A DNA stretch of 64,000 nt from Bacillota bacterium (GTDB taxonomy: Bacteria; Bacillota; Bacilli; Alicyclobacillales; SLC66): the NCBI GenBank assembly GCA_021846285.1, contig JAJZCB010000004.1, positions 1 to 64,000 on the forward strand, written 5' to 3'. This document shows, piece after piece, positions 43,505 to 51,773 of this stretch. Under the pieces are notes generated by a model. That model did no database searches. It was not told where the DNA came from and saw only the letters and a list, made by a program, of their open reading frames with translations. The translations under genes were made by a program, and so were the position numbers. Numbering within the stretch: position 1 is the first letter of the stretch; every line of letters starts with the position of its first letter.

Positions 43505-44509
43505 TCAAGTGGTATCCCTGACAACCAATTCGGGAGCCAGAAGAACACCCTGAGGCGCAGCGTGATCCTTCATCATGGCCACAACCATTTCAGCCGCTCG
43601 CATGCCCATCTCGCTGCGTTTTTGACGTATAGTCGTCAAGCGCGGAGTCGAAAATTCCGCCAGTTCAATGTCGTCGTATCCCACAATCGCCAACTCCTCA
43701 GGACTGCGGATTCCTGACTCCCGCGCGTACTGGAGACCGCCGATCGCCATCAGGTCGCTGGCGAAAAACACGGCCGTCATGTCAGGATGACACTGCAACA
43801 GGTGTTTCAAGCCGTCTGCGCCGCCCTGCAGTGTGAAGTCCGCTTCATGGACCTGCGTATCGTCATACCCGAGACCAGCCTGCAGCATGCCTTCCTCATA
43901 ACCCCTTTTACGGTCCCGGCTTACAGCCGCCTGACTGTGCCCGTTGACAAAGCCAATCTTACGGTGTCCTCTGCCTGCCAGGTGCCGAATCACCAACTTT
44001 GCGCCATGCACGTTATCCGTCATCACATACCCACAGTGGTCGCTGAGCAACGGCAGGTCAATCACGACGCTTGGCAGGGGCGAATCAACCACCTCCTGAA
44101 TGTACGGGTCATCAAGGCGTATTCCCATGACAATCACTCCATCCAGACGGCGTTCCATGCAAAAATCAAGATAAGACACCAGTCGCTGACGAGCGGTCGT
44201 TGTACTGACCAGAATCAGATCATAACCGAGTTCCGCAAGCCGATCATGCATGCCATACAGTACCTGAAACATGAAATAATGCCCTGCGCGCTCCTTCGTC
44301 AGCTCCGAAACCAGCAGGCCGACCGTTCTCGTCTGATTCATGACAAGGCTGCGAGCAACCGCACTGGGGCGATAGTTCAACTCTTCTGCAATACGCGTAA
44401 CCTTTCTGCGCGTCTTTTCACCAACATCGGAGTAGCCGTTTAAAGCCCGCGACACCGTCGTGATGGACACTCCCGCAGCCTTCGCCACATCCCGAATCGT
44501 GACTGGCAA
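43505..44509 (-). CDS. LacI-family transcriptional regulator
   Basis: N-terminal helix-turn-helix M-P-V-T-I-R-D-V-A-K-A-A-G-V-S-I-T-T-V-S and hinge N-Y-R-P-S-A-V-A-R-S-L, then a periplasmic-binding-like effector domain (F-F-A-S-D-L-M-A-I-G; I-V-G-Y-D-D-I-E-L-A). 334 aa. Located just upstream of the glycosidase/transporter genes with two matching operators; expected to repress itself and the operon until a sugar binds. Confidence 0.92.
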   Translation of the reverse strand: MPVTIRDVAKAAGVSITTVSRALNGYSDVGEKTRRKVTRIAEELNYRPSAVARSLVMNQTRTVGLLVSELTKERAGHYFMFQVLYGMHDRLAELGYDLILVSTTTARQRLVSYLDFCMERRLDGVIVMGIRLDDPYIQEVVDSPLPSVVIDLPLLSDHCGYVMTDNVHGAKLVIRHLAGRGHRKIGFVNGHSQAAVSRDRKRGYEEGMLQAGLGYDDTQVHEADFTLQGGADGLKHLLQCHPDMTAVFFASDLMAIGGLQYARESGIRSPEELAIVGYDDIELAEFSTPRLTTIRQKRSEMGMRAAEMVVAMMKDHAAPQGVLLAPELVVRDTT

Positions 44510-44560
44510 GCAATCATCACCTCAATAAACAAACCGCCATAACACTTACAGTCAGTCTAG

Positions 44561-44574
44561 CTAAAACGTTTTGG
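44561..44574. promoter_or_regulatory. LacI-type operator upstream of lacI
   Basis: CTAAAACGTTTTGG, with the central AAAACGTTTT a perfect palindrome, 52 bp before the lacI start: an autoregulatory site. Confidence 0.6.
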
Positions 44575-44611
44575 ATTTGCAACACTTGCAGGCAATTATT
44601 TTATAGAAACC

Positions 44612-44664
44612 CATGTTTGAGTTTTGCGAGCGGGTGAGATTTTGCTTCGCAAAACTCAGACATG
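44612..44664. repeat. 18-bp inverted repeat downstream of the HxlR gene
   Basis: CATGTTTGAGTTTTGCGA and TCGCAAAACTCAGACATG pair with one wobble around a 17-nt loop. It sits 5 bp after the HxlR stop and may terminate that transcript. The arm sequence recurs at 35985-36015. Confidence 0.6.
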
Positions 44665-44669
44665 AAAGC

Positions 44670-45137
44670 CTAGCCCCACAGCGCGCCCCATTTCTTCATC
44701 TCTTTGAGCACACCGTGAAAGGCGGCGCCCTTCTCGGTCACCGAATACTCTACGGTCACGGGAACGGTCGCAAACGCCCGACGCGAGACGACTCCGTGCT
44801 CCTCCAGGTGACGCAGTGCATCTGTCAGGGACTTCGGACTGACTGCGCCCAACTGGCGCCGCAACTCGTTGAACCGTTGCGGTTCGTGGTACAGCTCACG
44901 CAGGATGAGAAACGACCATTTGCCGCCAATAATGGCCAATGCTTTCTCGATCGAACACTCCGGAACGGAAACGTCGTCAGACACCGCCTCATCGTCCGCA
45001 GCGGAATAGAGAAGCATGGGTGAGTGCGTGTCCACCGCTGAACGATCCGCAACTTCTTCCTGAGCCTCGGTATGTACACCCGGTACAGCACGCACGGCAC
45101 GCATGCCTGTTACAGTACGACCGCTCAAGACTGCCAC
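44670..45137 (-). CDS. HxlR-family transcriptional regulator
   Basis: Winged-helix regulator of the HxlR type. Conserved block C-S-I-E-K-A-L-A-I-I-G-G-K-W-S-F-L-I-L-R-E-L, then R-F-N-E-L-R-R-Q-L and S-P-K-S-L-T-D-A-L-R-H-L-E. The single Cys before the helix is where HxlR redox sensors such as YodB react. The first ~55 residues are not conserved, so the true start may be downstream of GTG 45137. Divergent from two aldo/keto reductases, which it probably regulates in response to electrophiles. Confidence 0.8.
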   Translation of the reverse strand: MAVLSGRTVTGMRAVRAVPGVHTEAQEEVADRSAVDTHSPMLLYSAADDEAVSDDVSVPECSIEKALAIIGGKWSFLILRELYHEPQRFNELRRQLGAVSPKSLTDALRHLEEHGVVSRRAFATVPVTVEYSVTEKGAAFHGVLKEMKKWGALWG

Positions 45138-45154
45138 CTCACCGTTTTGATATT

Positions 45155-45183
45155 TAGTATACTATTTGTAATTATATCACCTG
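45155..45183. promoter_or_regulatory. Candidate HxlR/YodB-type operator
   Basis: Contains the perfect palindrome TAGTATACTA (45155-45164) and TACTATTTGTAAT, which resembles YodB-family sites (TACTAT...). It lies in the divergent region between the regulator and the reductase genes. Confidence 0.4.
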
Positions 45184-45270
45184 TACGATACTCCTTCAAA
45201 TCGGGTACCAAGCTTGATACAATAGCGGCGGGGAGTCATTTCACCATTCATACGCAAAGGAGAGATCATC

Positions 45271-46287
45271 ATGCGGTACCGCTTTATGGGCAAGACCGGC
45301 CTGAAGGTCAGTGAACTGTGCCTGGGGGCCATGACGTTTGGCCGCGAGATGGACACCGGGGAAAGCCACCGCATGCTCGACCGCTTTGTCGAGGCAGGCG
45401 GCAACTTTATAGACACGGCTGACGTGTACACGCAAGGGGCGTCGGAGGAGATCGTCGGGTCCTGGCTGAGAGGAAAGAATCGTCACGACTACATCATCGC
45501 GACAAAGGTTCGCTTTGCAATGGGAAGTGGTCAAAATGATCTTGGCCTCAGCCGCAAGCATATTCTGGACGGGATCGAGGCCAGCCTGCGCCGGCTGGGT
45601 ACAGAGTACATAGATCTCTATCAGGTGCATGCGTGGGATCCAGTCGTCCCCTTGGAAGAGACCCTTTCTACACTCAACGACCTGGTCAGACGCGGATTGG
45701 TCCGCTACATCGGCGCGAGCAACTTCCGTGCCTGGCAGTTACAGAAGGCCGTCCACATCAGCCGGCAGAACGGCTGGGAAGCGTTCACCTGTTTGCAGCC
45801 GCAGTACAATCTGCTGTCGCGCGCGACAGAGTATGAACTGTTGCCACTGTGCGAGGCGGAAGGCCTCGGCGTCATCCCGTGGAGTCCTCTGCGCGGCGGC
45901 TGGCTGTCTGGCAAATTTCACCGTGACATGTCAGCGCCCCCGGAAGACACGCGCGTGGCGGCCGCAGAGAAGCACGGATGGGGCGAGAACTGGACCAACT
46001 ACAACAACGAGTATACCTGGCGTGTTCTCGACGCGCTCTATGCAGTTGCCAAAGAAGCAGAGAGGACGCCGGCGCAAGTGGCGATCAACTGGCTGCTCTC
46101 CCGTTCGGCTGTCACCGCGCCGATCATCGGTGCGCGCACCATGGCGCAATTCACCGATAACCTTGGAACTGCTGACTGGTCTCTCTCTGCGGAACAGGTG
46201 TCCAGACTGGATCGCGTCAGCGCGCTGCCTGTCACTTATCCGTACGATGACGCAGCTGAACGCCAGCAGCGCGCAGGACGGGAGTAG
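45271..46287 (+). CDS. Aldo/keto reductase (YajO/YakC type)
   Basis: NADPH-dependent (alpha/beta)8 reductase. [24 protein letters not shown], catalytic Asp-Tyr in F-I-D-T-A-D-V-Y, Lys in I-I-A-T-K-V-R, His in Y-Q-V-H-A-W-D. 338 aa. Excellent AAAGGAG site before ATG 45271. Promoter-like TTCAAA/TACAAT (17 nt) upstream. Probably reduces reactive aldehydes or ketones under HxlR control. Confidence 0.9.
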   Translation: MRYRFMGKTGLKVSELCLGAMTFGREMDTGESHRMLDRFVEAGGNFIDTADVYTQGASEEIVGSWLRGKNRHDYIIATKVRFAMGSGQNDLGLSRKHILDGIEASLRRLGTEYIDLYQVHAWDPVVPLEETLSTLNDLVRRGLVRYIGASNFRAWQLQKAVHISRQNGWEAFTCLQPQYNLLSRATEYELLPLCEAEGLGVIPWSPLRGGWLSGKFHRDMSAPPEDTRVAAAEKHGWGENWTNYNNEYTWRVLDALYAVAKEAERTPAQVAINWLLSRSAVTAPIIGARTMAQFTDNLGTADWSLSAEQVSRLDRVSALPVTYPYDDAAERQQRAGRE

Positions 46288-46368
46288 GCTGCGGTGCGCA
46301 AGTGACCGGCGAAACCGTCACCCGTGATTCAAAATGACAACTCACCAAATTTCGGAGGTTGATTCCCA

Positions 46369-47343
46369 TTGAACAAACGTAAACTCGGCAAGACGAATCT
46401 GCTCGTATCGGAGATCGGGTACGGCGCATGGGGCATCGGCAACAGCGGCTGGCGCGGCGCGGACGACAAGGAATCGATCAACGCGCTGCACCGTGCGATC
46501 GAACTCGGAGTAAATTTCATCGACACAGCCCTGGTCTATGGCGAAGGACATAGCGAGAGGCTCGTAGGCCAAGTGGTGCGCGAGCACTCAGAGACCATTC
46601 ACGTCGCGTCGAAAGTTCCACCTGCCAACCGGCAGTGGCCTGCCCGTTCCGGAGTTCCGGCCAGCGCGACGTTCTCCGCCGCGCACGTGATTCAGTCCAC
46701 TGAAACATCGCTGAAGAATCTCGGACTGGACACGATTGACGTGCAACAGTTTCATGTGTGGTCGGATGAATGGATGGGGCAGGGAGACTGGATGGAAGGA
46801 GTACGAAAACTGAAAGAGCAGGGTAAAATTCGCTTTTTCGGTGTATCGATTAACGACCACCAGCCGGCCAACGCCCTCCGCCTGATTGAGACTGGTCTTG
46901 TCGACACTGTACAGGTGATCTACAACCTGTTTGATCAAAGCCCGGAGGATGAACTGTTTCCAGCATGCCTGAAATACGACATTGGCGTTATCGTGCGCGT
47001 TGCACTTGATGAAGGCGGGCTCACCGGCAAGATCACGCCTGAGACCACCTTCCCGGACGATGATTTTCGCAATCGATACTTCAAAGGCGACCGTAAGCGG
47101 GAAGTGTACGAGCGGGTGCAGGCGATCACGGCGGACCTTGGCATGAGCATGGAGCAGGCGGCTGAAATCGCCCTGCGCTATACACTGAGCCACAGCGCCG
47201 TCTCCACTGTCATCCCGGGAATGCGCACCGTCGCCAATGTGGAACGCAACTGCGCCCTCGGCGACGGCCGCGGGTTGCCGCAAGAGCAGGTGGAGAAGCT
47301 CAAAGCGCACCGCTGGATCCGCAACTTCTATCAGGGTGATTGA
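46369..47343 (+). CDS. Aldo/keto reductase, second copy
   Basis: Second AKR-fold protein, 324 aa, start TTG 46369 after GGAGG (10 nt). Motifs: [37 protein letters not shown]. Only distantly similar to the first. Separated by 81 bp, probably one transcript. Substrate unknown. Confidence 0.9.
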   Translation: MNKRKLGKTNLLVSEIGYGAWGIGNSGWRGADDKESINALHRAIELGVNFIDTALVYGEGHSERLVGQVVREHSETIHVASKVPPANRQWPARSGVPASATFSAAHVIQSTETSLKNLGLDTIDVQQFHVWSDEWMGQGDWMEGVRKLKEQGKIRFFGVSINDHQPANALRLIETGLVDTVQVIYNLFDQSPEDELFPACLKYDIGVIVRVALDEGGLTGKITPETTFPDDDFRNRYFKGDRKREVYERVQAITADLGMSMEQAAEIALRYTLSHSAVSTVIPGMRTVANVERNCALGDGRGLPQEQVEKLKAHRWIRNFYQGD

Positions 47344-47387
47344 CAGGGTGACGGAAGGCCGGAACCCGAACTCTGAGCTCGTACTCA

Positions 47388-47411
47388 TGGCCGGGGTGCA
47401 ACCCCCGGCCA
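47388..47411. terminator. GC-rich hairpin after the aldo/keto reductase operon
   Basis: TGGCCGGGG and CCCCGGCCA pair around a 6-nt loop; 45 bp after the second reductase. It can serve converging transcripts from both sides, though no long T run follows. Confidence 0.55.
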
Positions 47412-47532
47412 AACGGTTCGGTAACGATACACAATCCATCCGTTGAGGATGGCAAGAACGATGGCCGTGCACGCGATCCCCGGCGACCGTTTCTGAATGA
47501 AAAATGCAGCCGCATAGGGAAGGCAACGGACA
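47390..47532 (-). pseudogene. Possible 3' remnant of a membrane protein gene
   Basis: A minus-strand frame reads Y-A-A-A-F-F-I-Q-K-R-S-P-G-I-A-C-T-A-I-V-L-A-I-L-N-G-W-I-V-Y-R-Y and ends at a stop near 47390. It has one hydrophobic helix and no start of its own, and begins right after the stop of the next gene. It may be the tail of a permease cut by the insertion of the island. Weak evidence. Confidence 0.25.
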
Positions 47533-47534
47533 CC

Positions 47535-48815
47535 TCAGCGCTCTGCAAGCCATTCAGCTAGTTCATTCGCACCGCGAATCCTAAACACCGTATCCATATA
47601 AGCCGCTTGCTGCTCCCTATTTCTCTGGATCGCACTTTCATCATAAAGTAGCTGTGAGAAAGCAGACTGAGCCTTTTCGTGATCAAACATTTCCACTTTA
47701 TTTAGGACATCAAAATATGGGTTTCCTGACATGAGCGTCTCCAACTCAGAGATCCATCCATTCGGATAGACGTAAAAGGGATATATCGCGCCTATATAAT
47801 CATGCCATCTATGAACAATTGCCGACAACTCGTTAGAAACGATCGTGTGTAAGTTCGCAGAAGAAACACTCGAGTTAATCAACGCAATGCCAGGAACATG
47901 TCCGAACATCGCTTTGGCAAGGGACGCAGAAGTAATATTATCACTGACAAATAGGTCGCTTGACATCAATAATTCTTGGTAGCGGACGAAGTCTAAAAAA
48001 GGTAGATTCACAAAATCCAACTGTCCTAAAGTGCCTGTGTGAAAGCATTTCTCCGGTGAAACGCCCACAACAACCACCTTCTCACAACAATCAGACAAAT
48101 ACGTACTCAACGAATCTCTTAGAAAATCTTCGTAAAAGTAAGGAATGCCAGTAGAACTTTGCGCTTTTTTCATTAGCCTCATTTTTACAGGTAAATGGGC
48201 CCACGCTGCTTTTGCGAATACGACAAGTTTATGTCCATCGGCCACACACCCAAATCTACTCCTTACGCTTTGACGAACCCTTGAGTCGATTTCGATGGGT
48301 CGATCATACAAGCGCACCGCTTTAATCCGTGATCCTATATCAACCGGGCCATTAAGAGGGCATGTTCTTATGATCTTCATGAAGTCTGGAACTTCTCGAA
48401 GCGTCGTTCCCCTTAGCATACGATTACCAGGTAAATCATCGGTAAAAAAGGCATTTTCCAAGCGCTTTGCTTCCGGCGCAAACGCTAATGAATCGATGGT
48501 GGCCACAGGAACACGGACATTAGACAGAGTGTCCAATTCTATTAAAGGCGGCTCCAGGTCAAGATTATGATAATCCGCTAAGATGATTGCATGGGGTCGA
48601 AAAGTGTTCACATGCTCCGAAATCACTGCTGTTTGCCTCGTCTGTCTGCGCATACCATACGCATCCAAACCACAAGCTCGAATATACGATAGACGTTCCT
48701 CACTGGCAAGAAATCGCGTTTTCACCCCTGCATTCTCCATATTGCGAGCCAAAAGTGTTGCGTTATGCAATTCACCAATACTGAACATGCTGGGGGAAAT
48801 AAACAATATACGCAA
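47535..48815 (-). CDS. DUF6365-like protein, glycosyltransferase-type fold
   Basis: 426-residue protein beginning M-R-I-L-F-I-S-P-S-M-F-S-I-G-E-L at TTG 48815 (GGAGG 8 nt upstream). The N-terminus resembles a Rossmann-fold GT-B start; a central H-K-L-V-V-F-A-K-A-A-W and a C-terminal L-L-M-S-S-D-L-F-V-S-D-N segment are like the nucleotide-sugar side of GT-B enzymes. I recall DUF6365 for proteins of this look but am not certain. Codon use is AT-richer than the flanks. It is the last gene of the biosynthetic array, so it may glycosylate the product; function unproven. Confidence 0.5.
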   Translation of the reverse strand: MRILFISPSMFSIGELHNATLLARNMENAGVKTRFLASEERLSYIRACGLDAYGMRRQTRQTAVISEHVNTFRPHAIILADYHNLDLEPPLIELDTLSNVRVPVATIDSLAFAPEAKRLENAFFTDDLPGNRMLRGTTLREVPDFMKIIRTCPLNGPVDIGSRIKAVRLYDRPIEIDSRVRQSVRSRFGCVADGHKLVVFAKAAWAHLPVKMRLMKKAQSSTGIPYFYEDFLRDSLSTYLSDCCEKVVVVGVSPEKCFHTGTLGQLDFVNLPFLDFVRYQELLMSSDLFVSDNITSASLAKAMFGHVPGIALINSSVSSANLHTIVSNELSAIVHRWHDYIGAIYPFYVYPNGWISELETLMSGNPYFDVLNKVEMFDHEKAQSAFSQLLYDESAIQRNREQQAAYMDTVFRIRGANELAEWLAER

Positions 48816-48869
48816 ACAACATTCCTCCGATTCAATCGCTTTGCACAAGCGAACGATCACTTCGCTATG

Positions 48870-49031
48870 TCATTTTTTCCTGAGCAATCCGTTAAGGCCG
48901 ACCACGATCAAAATAATCGGCCACAATTTCCCTGCCAAAGACCATGAAACCAAATTGAACGTCGCCAACAAAAAGTACACACCCAAAATAACAAGCAAAA
49001 CAGCCCAAGTCTTCTCATTTGTCCAACGCAT
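48870..49031 (-). CDS. 53-residue two-helix membrane protein
   Basis: Short frame M-R-W-T-N-E-K-T-W-A-V-L-L-V-I-L-G-V-Y-F-L-L ending L-L-R-K-K. Two hydrophobic helices separated by N-L-V-S-W-S-L-A-G-K, like LiaF/DUF5668-type transmembrane units. GAGAGGG lies 7 nt before ATG 49031, which is 12 bp after the ketosynthase stop. Probably co-translated in the array. Role unknown. Confidence 0.65.
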   Translation of the reverse strand: MRWTNEKTWAVLLVILGVYFLLATFNLVSWSLAGKLWPIILIVVGLNGLLRKK

Positions 49032-49043
49032 GTCATCACCCTC

Positions 49044-51485
49044 TCAGATTGTTTTTAGCACCAGCGACTGATAGTTTCCTCCAGTCGAAAATGAACTTAT
49101 TAATACGGTCTGTACGTCCTGCTTGCGGTTCTTGTCTACGACATAATCTAATGCAAATTCCCGCAGAGGTCGGCGCAGTCCGCAGATTGAAGGAATGACT
49201 CCACCATTTAACGAAAACAAGCCTGTCAATACATTGATGCCACCTGCAGAACCGCTTGTTTCCCCAAACATCCCCTTCGGGGCTGTCACTGGGATTCCCT
49301 GCCCAAACACTCGATAAATTGCTGCTGCTTCAGCTAGATCGTAGACGCGATGGCCATTCGCGGCTCCCACAACGAGATCAGCTTCACTCTCAACTATTCC
49401 AGCATCCGCGAGTGCCTTACGAAACGACTCTTCCCACTCGACGCCTTGTGGATTTATATCTGAAATACGATAACTATCAGAAGTCATTCCAAACCCACAC
49501 ACCTCCGCATAAATCCTTGCCCCCCTTCTACGTGCGGAGTCGAGGGTTTCTAAAAGAAACGCTGTACTTGCTTCAGCAAGATTTGTGCCACACCGCTCTT
49601 CATCAAACGGTCTTAATGCTTCATTCGTTAAACTTCCCCGGATACGGCTGTATCCAACCTGTAAAGGTACATTCAATTCATCTGAACTCACAACTAACAT
49701 TTGCTCTGTTACCCTATTCTTAAGCAATAACTGCGCATACAGCAGCGCATTTATAAGAGAAACTCCGCCTGTCGTAAGAGTTGAAGTCGGACCCTTAAGT
49801 TTAAAGTTCAAACCAATATGCCCTGCCGCAGCATTCATTACAGTATTTGGAAACAGGTTCGCATTTGCCGCCTTTACTCCCTGTTCAACAATCACCCGAT
49901 GGAAAGACTCAACGGTCTCAATAGGACCGGTTCCAGTTGCAAAGATGACACCAATGTGATCGCGGCTATCTCGAGTTGTCCTAATATCTGCATCGTCCAA
50001 AGCCTGCCGACTTGTAGCGACTGCCATCTTACTTATTGAATCCATCCTTCTCAAGAAGATGGGATTAATCCATTTACCATATGGTATAGCGGGTATTTTG
50101 CCGCCCAGTTTGAACGGAATCTCTGAATCAAGAAATTCCTTTACTTCTCTGACTTGTGATTCCTGCGAAAGCAATCTTTCATAGAATTCTTTTATACCAA
50201 CTGCACCAGCAGCTAAGACCCCAACACCACTGATAACAATACGATTCTGCTCAACTGACGATACTGATCTATCACGCAACTTTCCAAAAACGATAGATGC
50301 GTTATTACCCCCAAAAGCAAACGAATTGGACAAAACATTCTCTAGGGGTACGCTCCGTGACTCATTGGGAACAAAGTCCATATCAAAGTTCGCATTCTCC
50401 GCATGAAAGTTAGCGGTAGGCGGCACGATATCTGATTTGATTGCAAGAACCGAAATTACTGCTTCAATAGCTCCTGCTGCACCAAGTGCATGACCGGTCA
50501 TTGATTTTGTTGAACTAATCGGTATTGGCTCCCTCCTGATGACAGAGCGAATAGCCTTTGGTTCAGACAAATCATTTGATGGTGTACCGGTGCCGTGACC
50601 ATTTATATAACTCAGTTCCTCCACGGATACTCCAGCACGGACTAACGCTTCACTCATGGCCCGTATAGCACCACTGCCACCTGGATCGGGTGCCGTCTGA
50701 TGATAGGCATCTGCCGATAACGAATAACCAAGTACCTCAGACAAAATTTCCGCCCCACGTTGCTGTGCATGTTCTAAACTCTCCAGCATCAGAAAGCCTG
50801 CACCTTCACCAATACTCAGTCCTTCACTTTTGCTGTATGGTGAGCAAGGTCCTTTGGACAGAGCCTTCAGACTGTTAAATCCGGCGAAAGAAAACAGGGA
50901 AAGTGGATCAACACCTCCCGCTAAAACGCAATCCACGCGATTATCGCAAATAAGTTCAAAGGCAAACCCAATCGCATTAGTCCCAGCCGCGCAGGCGTTC
51001 GATATGACAGTTCTAGGACCTGTGATTCCTAAATCATGTGCTACATTATCAGCCGCAGTATGAATCGGATAGGTCAACAACAATGCTGTATTTGCTTTTT
51101 TTAGACCCTTCTGAATCCATTGACGATGAAATGCCTCACCGCTCCGCATACCACCAAGCGATGTTCCTACGACGAGCCCTACCCGAAACCTATCTATTGT
51201 CTCCAATGATAGCTTAGCATTGTGAACAGCCTCGCGCGCAGCGACGACTGCGTACTGCCCGCATATGTCCATCAGACCCAATTGTTTCTTGGAAAAATGA
51301 TCGGTTGGAGAAAATCCCGTGATCTCGCCACCAAATTCAGTCATAAGATCAGCAGTACTGATCGAATGGATCGTTTTGATGCCGCTTCGTCCACCCGATA
51401 TATTCCCCCAAAAATCGCGAACATTACACCCATTTGAACAAATTACTCCCAACCCGGTCACCACGACACGCACAGCAGGTCGCAT
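49044..51485 (-). CDS. Ketosynthase - chain-length-factor-like fusion
   Basis: Two beta-ketoacyl synthase domains in one chain (813 aa). Domain 1 (about 1-405) has the full catalytic set: Cys165 in S-N-A-C-A-A-G-T, His297 in I-N-G-H-G-T-G-T-P, His332 in K-S-M-T-G-H-A-L-G-A-A-G. Domain 2 (about 413-813) keeps the fold but lacks Cys (T-L-T-T-G-G-V-S) and the second His (K-G-M-F-G-E-T-S-G), as in chain-length factors. In type II polyketide systems KS and CLF are separate proteins; here they are fused. The partners needed for chain building (MAT, KR, ACP, DH) are encoded just upstream. The start ATG 51485 is 12 nt after GGGGAGG. Confidence 0.85.
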   Translation of the reverse strand: MRPAVRVVVTGLGVICSNGCNVRDFWGNISGGRSGIKTIHSISTADLMTEFGGEITGFSPTDHFSKKQLGLMDICGQYAVVAAREAVHNAKLSLETIDRFRVGLVVGTSLGGMRSGEAFHRQWIQKGLKKANTALLLTYPIHTAADNVAHDLGITGPRTVISNACAAGTNAIGFAFELICDNRVDCVLAGGVDPLSLFSFAGFNSLKALSKGPCSPYSKSEGLSIGEGAGFLMLESLEHAQQRGAEILSEVLGYSLSADAYHQTAPDPGGSGAIRAMSEALVRAGVSVEELSYINGHGTGTPSNDLSEPKAIRSVIRREPIPISSTKSMTGHALGAAGAIEAVISVLAIKSDIVPPTANFHAENANFDMDFVPNESRSVPLENVLSNSFAFGGNNASIVFGKLRDRSVSSVEQNRIVISGVGVLAAGAVGIKEFYERLLSQESQVREVKEFLDSEIPFKLGGKIPAIPYGKWINPIFLRRMDSISKMAVATSRQALDDADIRTTRDSRDHIGVIFATGTGPIETVESFHRVIVEQGVKAANANLFPNTVMNAAAGHIGLNFKLKGPTSTLTTGGVSLINALLYAQLLLKNRVTEQMLVVSSDELNVPLQVGYSRIRGSLTNEALRPFDEERCGTNLAEASTAFLLETLDSARRRGARIYAEVCGFGMTSDSYRISDINPQGVEWEESFRKALADAGIVESEADLVVGAANGHRVYDLAEAAAIYRVFGQGIPVTAPKGMFGETSGSAGGINVLTGLFSLNGGVIPSICGLRRPLREFALDYVVDKNRKQDVQTVLISSFSTGGNYQSLVLKTI

Positions 51486-51521
51486 CGACGCATTCCACCT
51501 CCCCTAATGTTTTTGCTCGGG

Positions 51522-51757
51522 ATATTTGACGCTAAAACCACGAGAACTTCTCACGATCACTGTCGGTAGCTTAGCGTGATGGTTGGCACATGCCTCTGAG
51601 TGTCGACTCACCCCTTCTGTTCAGTCCGTCAAGGCATGTTTCTCAGTGTTGACAGACGTCTTGACAAGCCCAAACCGGTCTACGTGCTCGGAGCCACGCA
51701 CCTGTGGATTCGACCTAGCCACAACTGAGTGGCGGTGAGAATAATCCCGTCAAATAA
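51522..51757. mobile_element. Possible MITE (non-autonomous element) within the biosynthetic array
   Basis: A noncoding stretch whose ends are inverted: ATATTTGACG...TTCTCAC on the plus strand at 51522 and TTATTTGACG...TTCTCAC on the minus strand from 51757. It is GC-richer than the flanking genes and carries internal repeats (ACACTGAGAAACATG / ACACTCAGAGGCATG). It separates the KS gene from the rest and may carry or block a promoter. Confidence 0.5.
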
Positions 51758-51773
51758 CGTGAACGGAGACATC

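Noticed and set aside
46588-47553. 321-residue minus-strand frame
   Set aside because: Antisense to the second aldo/keto reductase, which has clear motifs.
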